Positions 63,263-64,000 of a DNA stretch of 64,000 nt are shown in pieces. This DNA is from Bacillota bacterium (GTDB taxonomy: Bacteria > Bacillota > Clostridia > Acetivibrionales > DTU013). The translations under genes were made by a program, and so were the position numbers. The notes beneath the pieces are model-generated. The model was given only the letters and a program-made list of their open reading frames with translations, made no database searches and was not told where the DNA came from. Numbering within the stretch: position 1 is the first letter of the stretch; every line of letters begins with the position of its first letter. The stretch spans positions 1-64,000 of the forward strand of contig JAEYRB010000041.1 in assembly GCA_023409735.1 (NCBI GenBank). Direction: 5' to 3'.

Positions 63263-64000
63263 CTATGTAATCGCTTCTTTTAGTTGATTGAAAGCTCGTT
63301 CCAGAACACTTCTCTGTGTCGCAATATTAATTCTTTCAAATAGTGCAGAATCTCTTCCGAAAATAACACCATCATCAGTCCAAAGATGCGCTTTCTCTTC
63401 AAATATTTCACGCAATTTTCTATAATCATCTGTCAGTCCGCTGCAATCCAGCCAGATCAGATAGGTACCTTCCGGTTCCACCAGCTTAATCTGAGGCAAT
63501 TCCTTTTCTAAAAAGTCACGAACGAATGTTAGGTTTTCCTCCAAATATGAGACAAGATCATCATGCCACTCTTCTCCATAGGTATATGCCGCCCAATTTG
63601 CAGTTAAGCCCAATGTATTTGCCTGACTGTAACCAGCAGCACTATTTGCCAGACGGAATTTTTTTTTAAGCACCTGATTTGGTATAAATATATTAGCTGT
63701 CTGAAGCCCGGCTAAATTGAATGTTTTGCTCCCAGAGGTTCCAACAACTGACAATTCACTTATCTCTTTACCTAAGGAAGCAAAAGGAATGTACTGATAC
63801 TTGCTATATGTAAAATCGCCGTGGATTTCATCAGCAAAAACAATTACATTATGTTTTCTGCAGATTTCCCCTATCCTCAGCAATTCTTCTCTTCTCCAGA
63901 CTCTTCCTACCGGGTTATGGGGATTACAAAGAAGAAATAACTTTACACCATTATCCACAATTTTCTTTTCATAATCCTCAAAATCTATTTGATAATGCCC
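63263..64000 (-). CDS. MalY/PatB-type aminotransferase or cystathionine beta-lyase (5' end cut by right edge)
   Basis: Fold-type I PLP enzyme; 245 C-terminal residues lie in the window and the reading frame runs off its right edge. The phosphate and cofactor motifs are visible: LLCNPHNPVGRVW, VFADEIHGDF and the PLP Lys in GTSGSKTFNLAGL. A downstream C-S lyase of this type fits with the transsulfuration enzyme encoded next, so the pair may convert cystathionine to homocysteine. A GTG at 63958 is internal, since the frame is open upstream of it. Confidence 0.85.
   Translation of the reverse strand, partial: GHYQIDFEDYEKKIVDNGVKLFLLCNPHNPVGRVWRREELLRIGEICRKHNVIVFADEIHGDFTYSKYQYIPFASLGKEISELSVVGTSGSKTFNLAGLQTANIFIPNQVLKKKFRLANSAAGYSQANTLGLTANWAAYTYGEEWHDDLVSYLEENLTFVRDFLEKELPQIKLVEPEGTYLIWLDCSGLTDDYRKLREIFEEKAHLWTDDGVIFGRDSALFERINIATQRSVLERAFNQLKEAIT

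Noticed and set aside
1..64000. CRISPR arrays, tRNA and rRNA genes, intact insertion sequences, prophage
   Set aside because: Looked for throughout by eye on both strands; no regular spaced repeats, cloverleaf-type genes, transposase frames or phage structural genes were seen.

Overview
The window reads as part of a low-GC anaerobic Firmicute, most probably a saprophytic, sugar- and glycan-using member of the Clostridia. The signs are strong GGAGG-type ribosome sites, several carbohydrate ABC transporters, YesM/YesN-type two-component proteins, an EFR1-type flavodoxin/ferredoxin protein, split transketolase subunits and a large exported esterase with CBM9 modules. I see no rRNA, tRNA, CRISPR array, intact insertion sequence or prophage. 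All functional calls come from reading the translated sequence; no database search was run.

Region 1 (1-8.0 kb, minus strand): a glycan-uptake operon of two permeases, a solute-binding lipoprotein and a GH95/DUF5703-like glycosidase that runs off the left edge. An EFR1 protein and a double SnoaL-like protein follow, each with its own terminator. A 34-codon permease remnant lies at 7931-8033.

Region 2 (8.1-22.8 kb, minus strand): a monosaccharide regulon. A ChvE/MmsA/MmsB-type transporter is followed by a membrane-anchored sugar-binding sensor, a YesM-type kinase, a YesN-type regulator and a XylF-like binding protein. Next come a 3-hydroxyisobutyrate-dehydrogenase-family reductase, the two halves of a transketolase and a short-chain dehydrogenase, and then an FCD-type GntR regulator. 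The set looks like sense, import and catabolise for one pentose or pentose-like substrate, through an oxidoreductase plus transketolase route I cannot name.

Region 3 (23-41 kb): a patchwork of accessory genes. It holds a URO-D-family protein, a VWA protein, a macrodomain protein, an RNHCP protein, an acyltransferase-like pair and an LTA-synthase-like enzyme. Three proteins with GyrI-like ligand domains sit around a BtrH-like gene that has a MerR-type promoter with a 19-bp spacer; a second copy of that promoter lies in the merR 3' region. truA, a CoA-binding protein, a GntR/LacI hybrid regulator and manA follow. A GH130 phosphorylase remnant and several copies of a short GGGGACGGGGG repeat mark past rearrangement.

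Region 4 (41.6-52.3 kb, mainly plus strand): a 1401-residue exported protein with an S-layer-like N-terminus and two CBM9-esterase units, an aldo/keto-reductase-like ferredoxin protein, a GNAT enzyme, a cupin, a chemoreceptor, and an L,D-transpeptidase that seems to start at a non-canonical ATT codon.

Region 5 (52.3-64 kb, mainly minus strand): a threonine-aldolase-like enzyme, a TetR-controlled efflux operon (ABC ATPase, permease, MFS), GNAT and LysR genes, a DinB-like protein, an FMN-dependent hydroxyacid oxidase, broken GNAT and glutathionyl-hydroquinone-reductase genes, a flavodoxin-like protein, and a transsulfuration enzyme next to a MalY/PatB-type lyase cut by the right edge.
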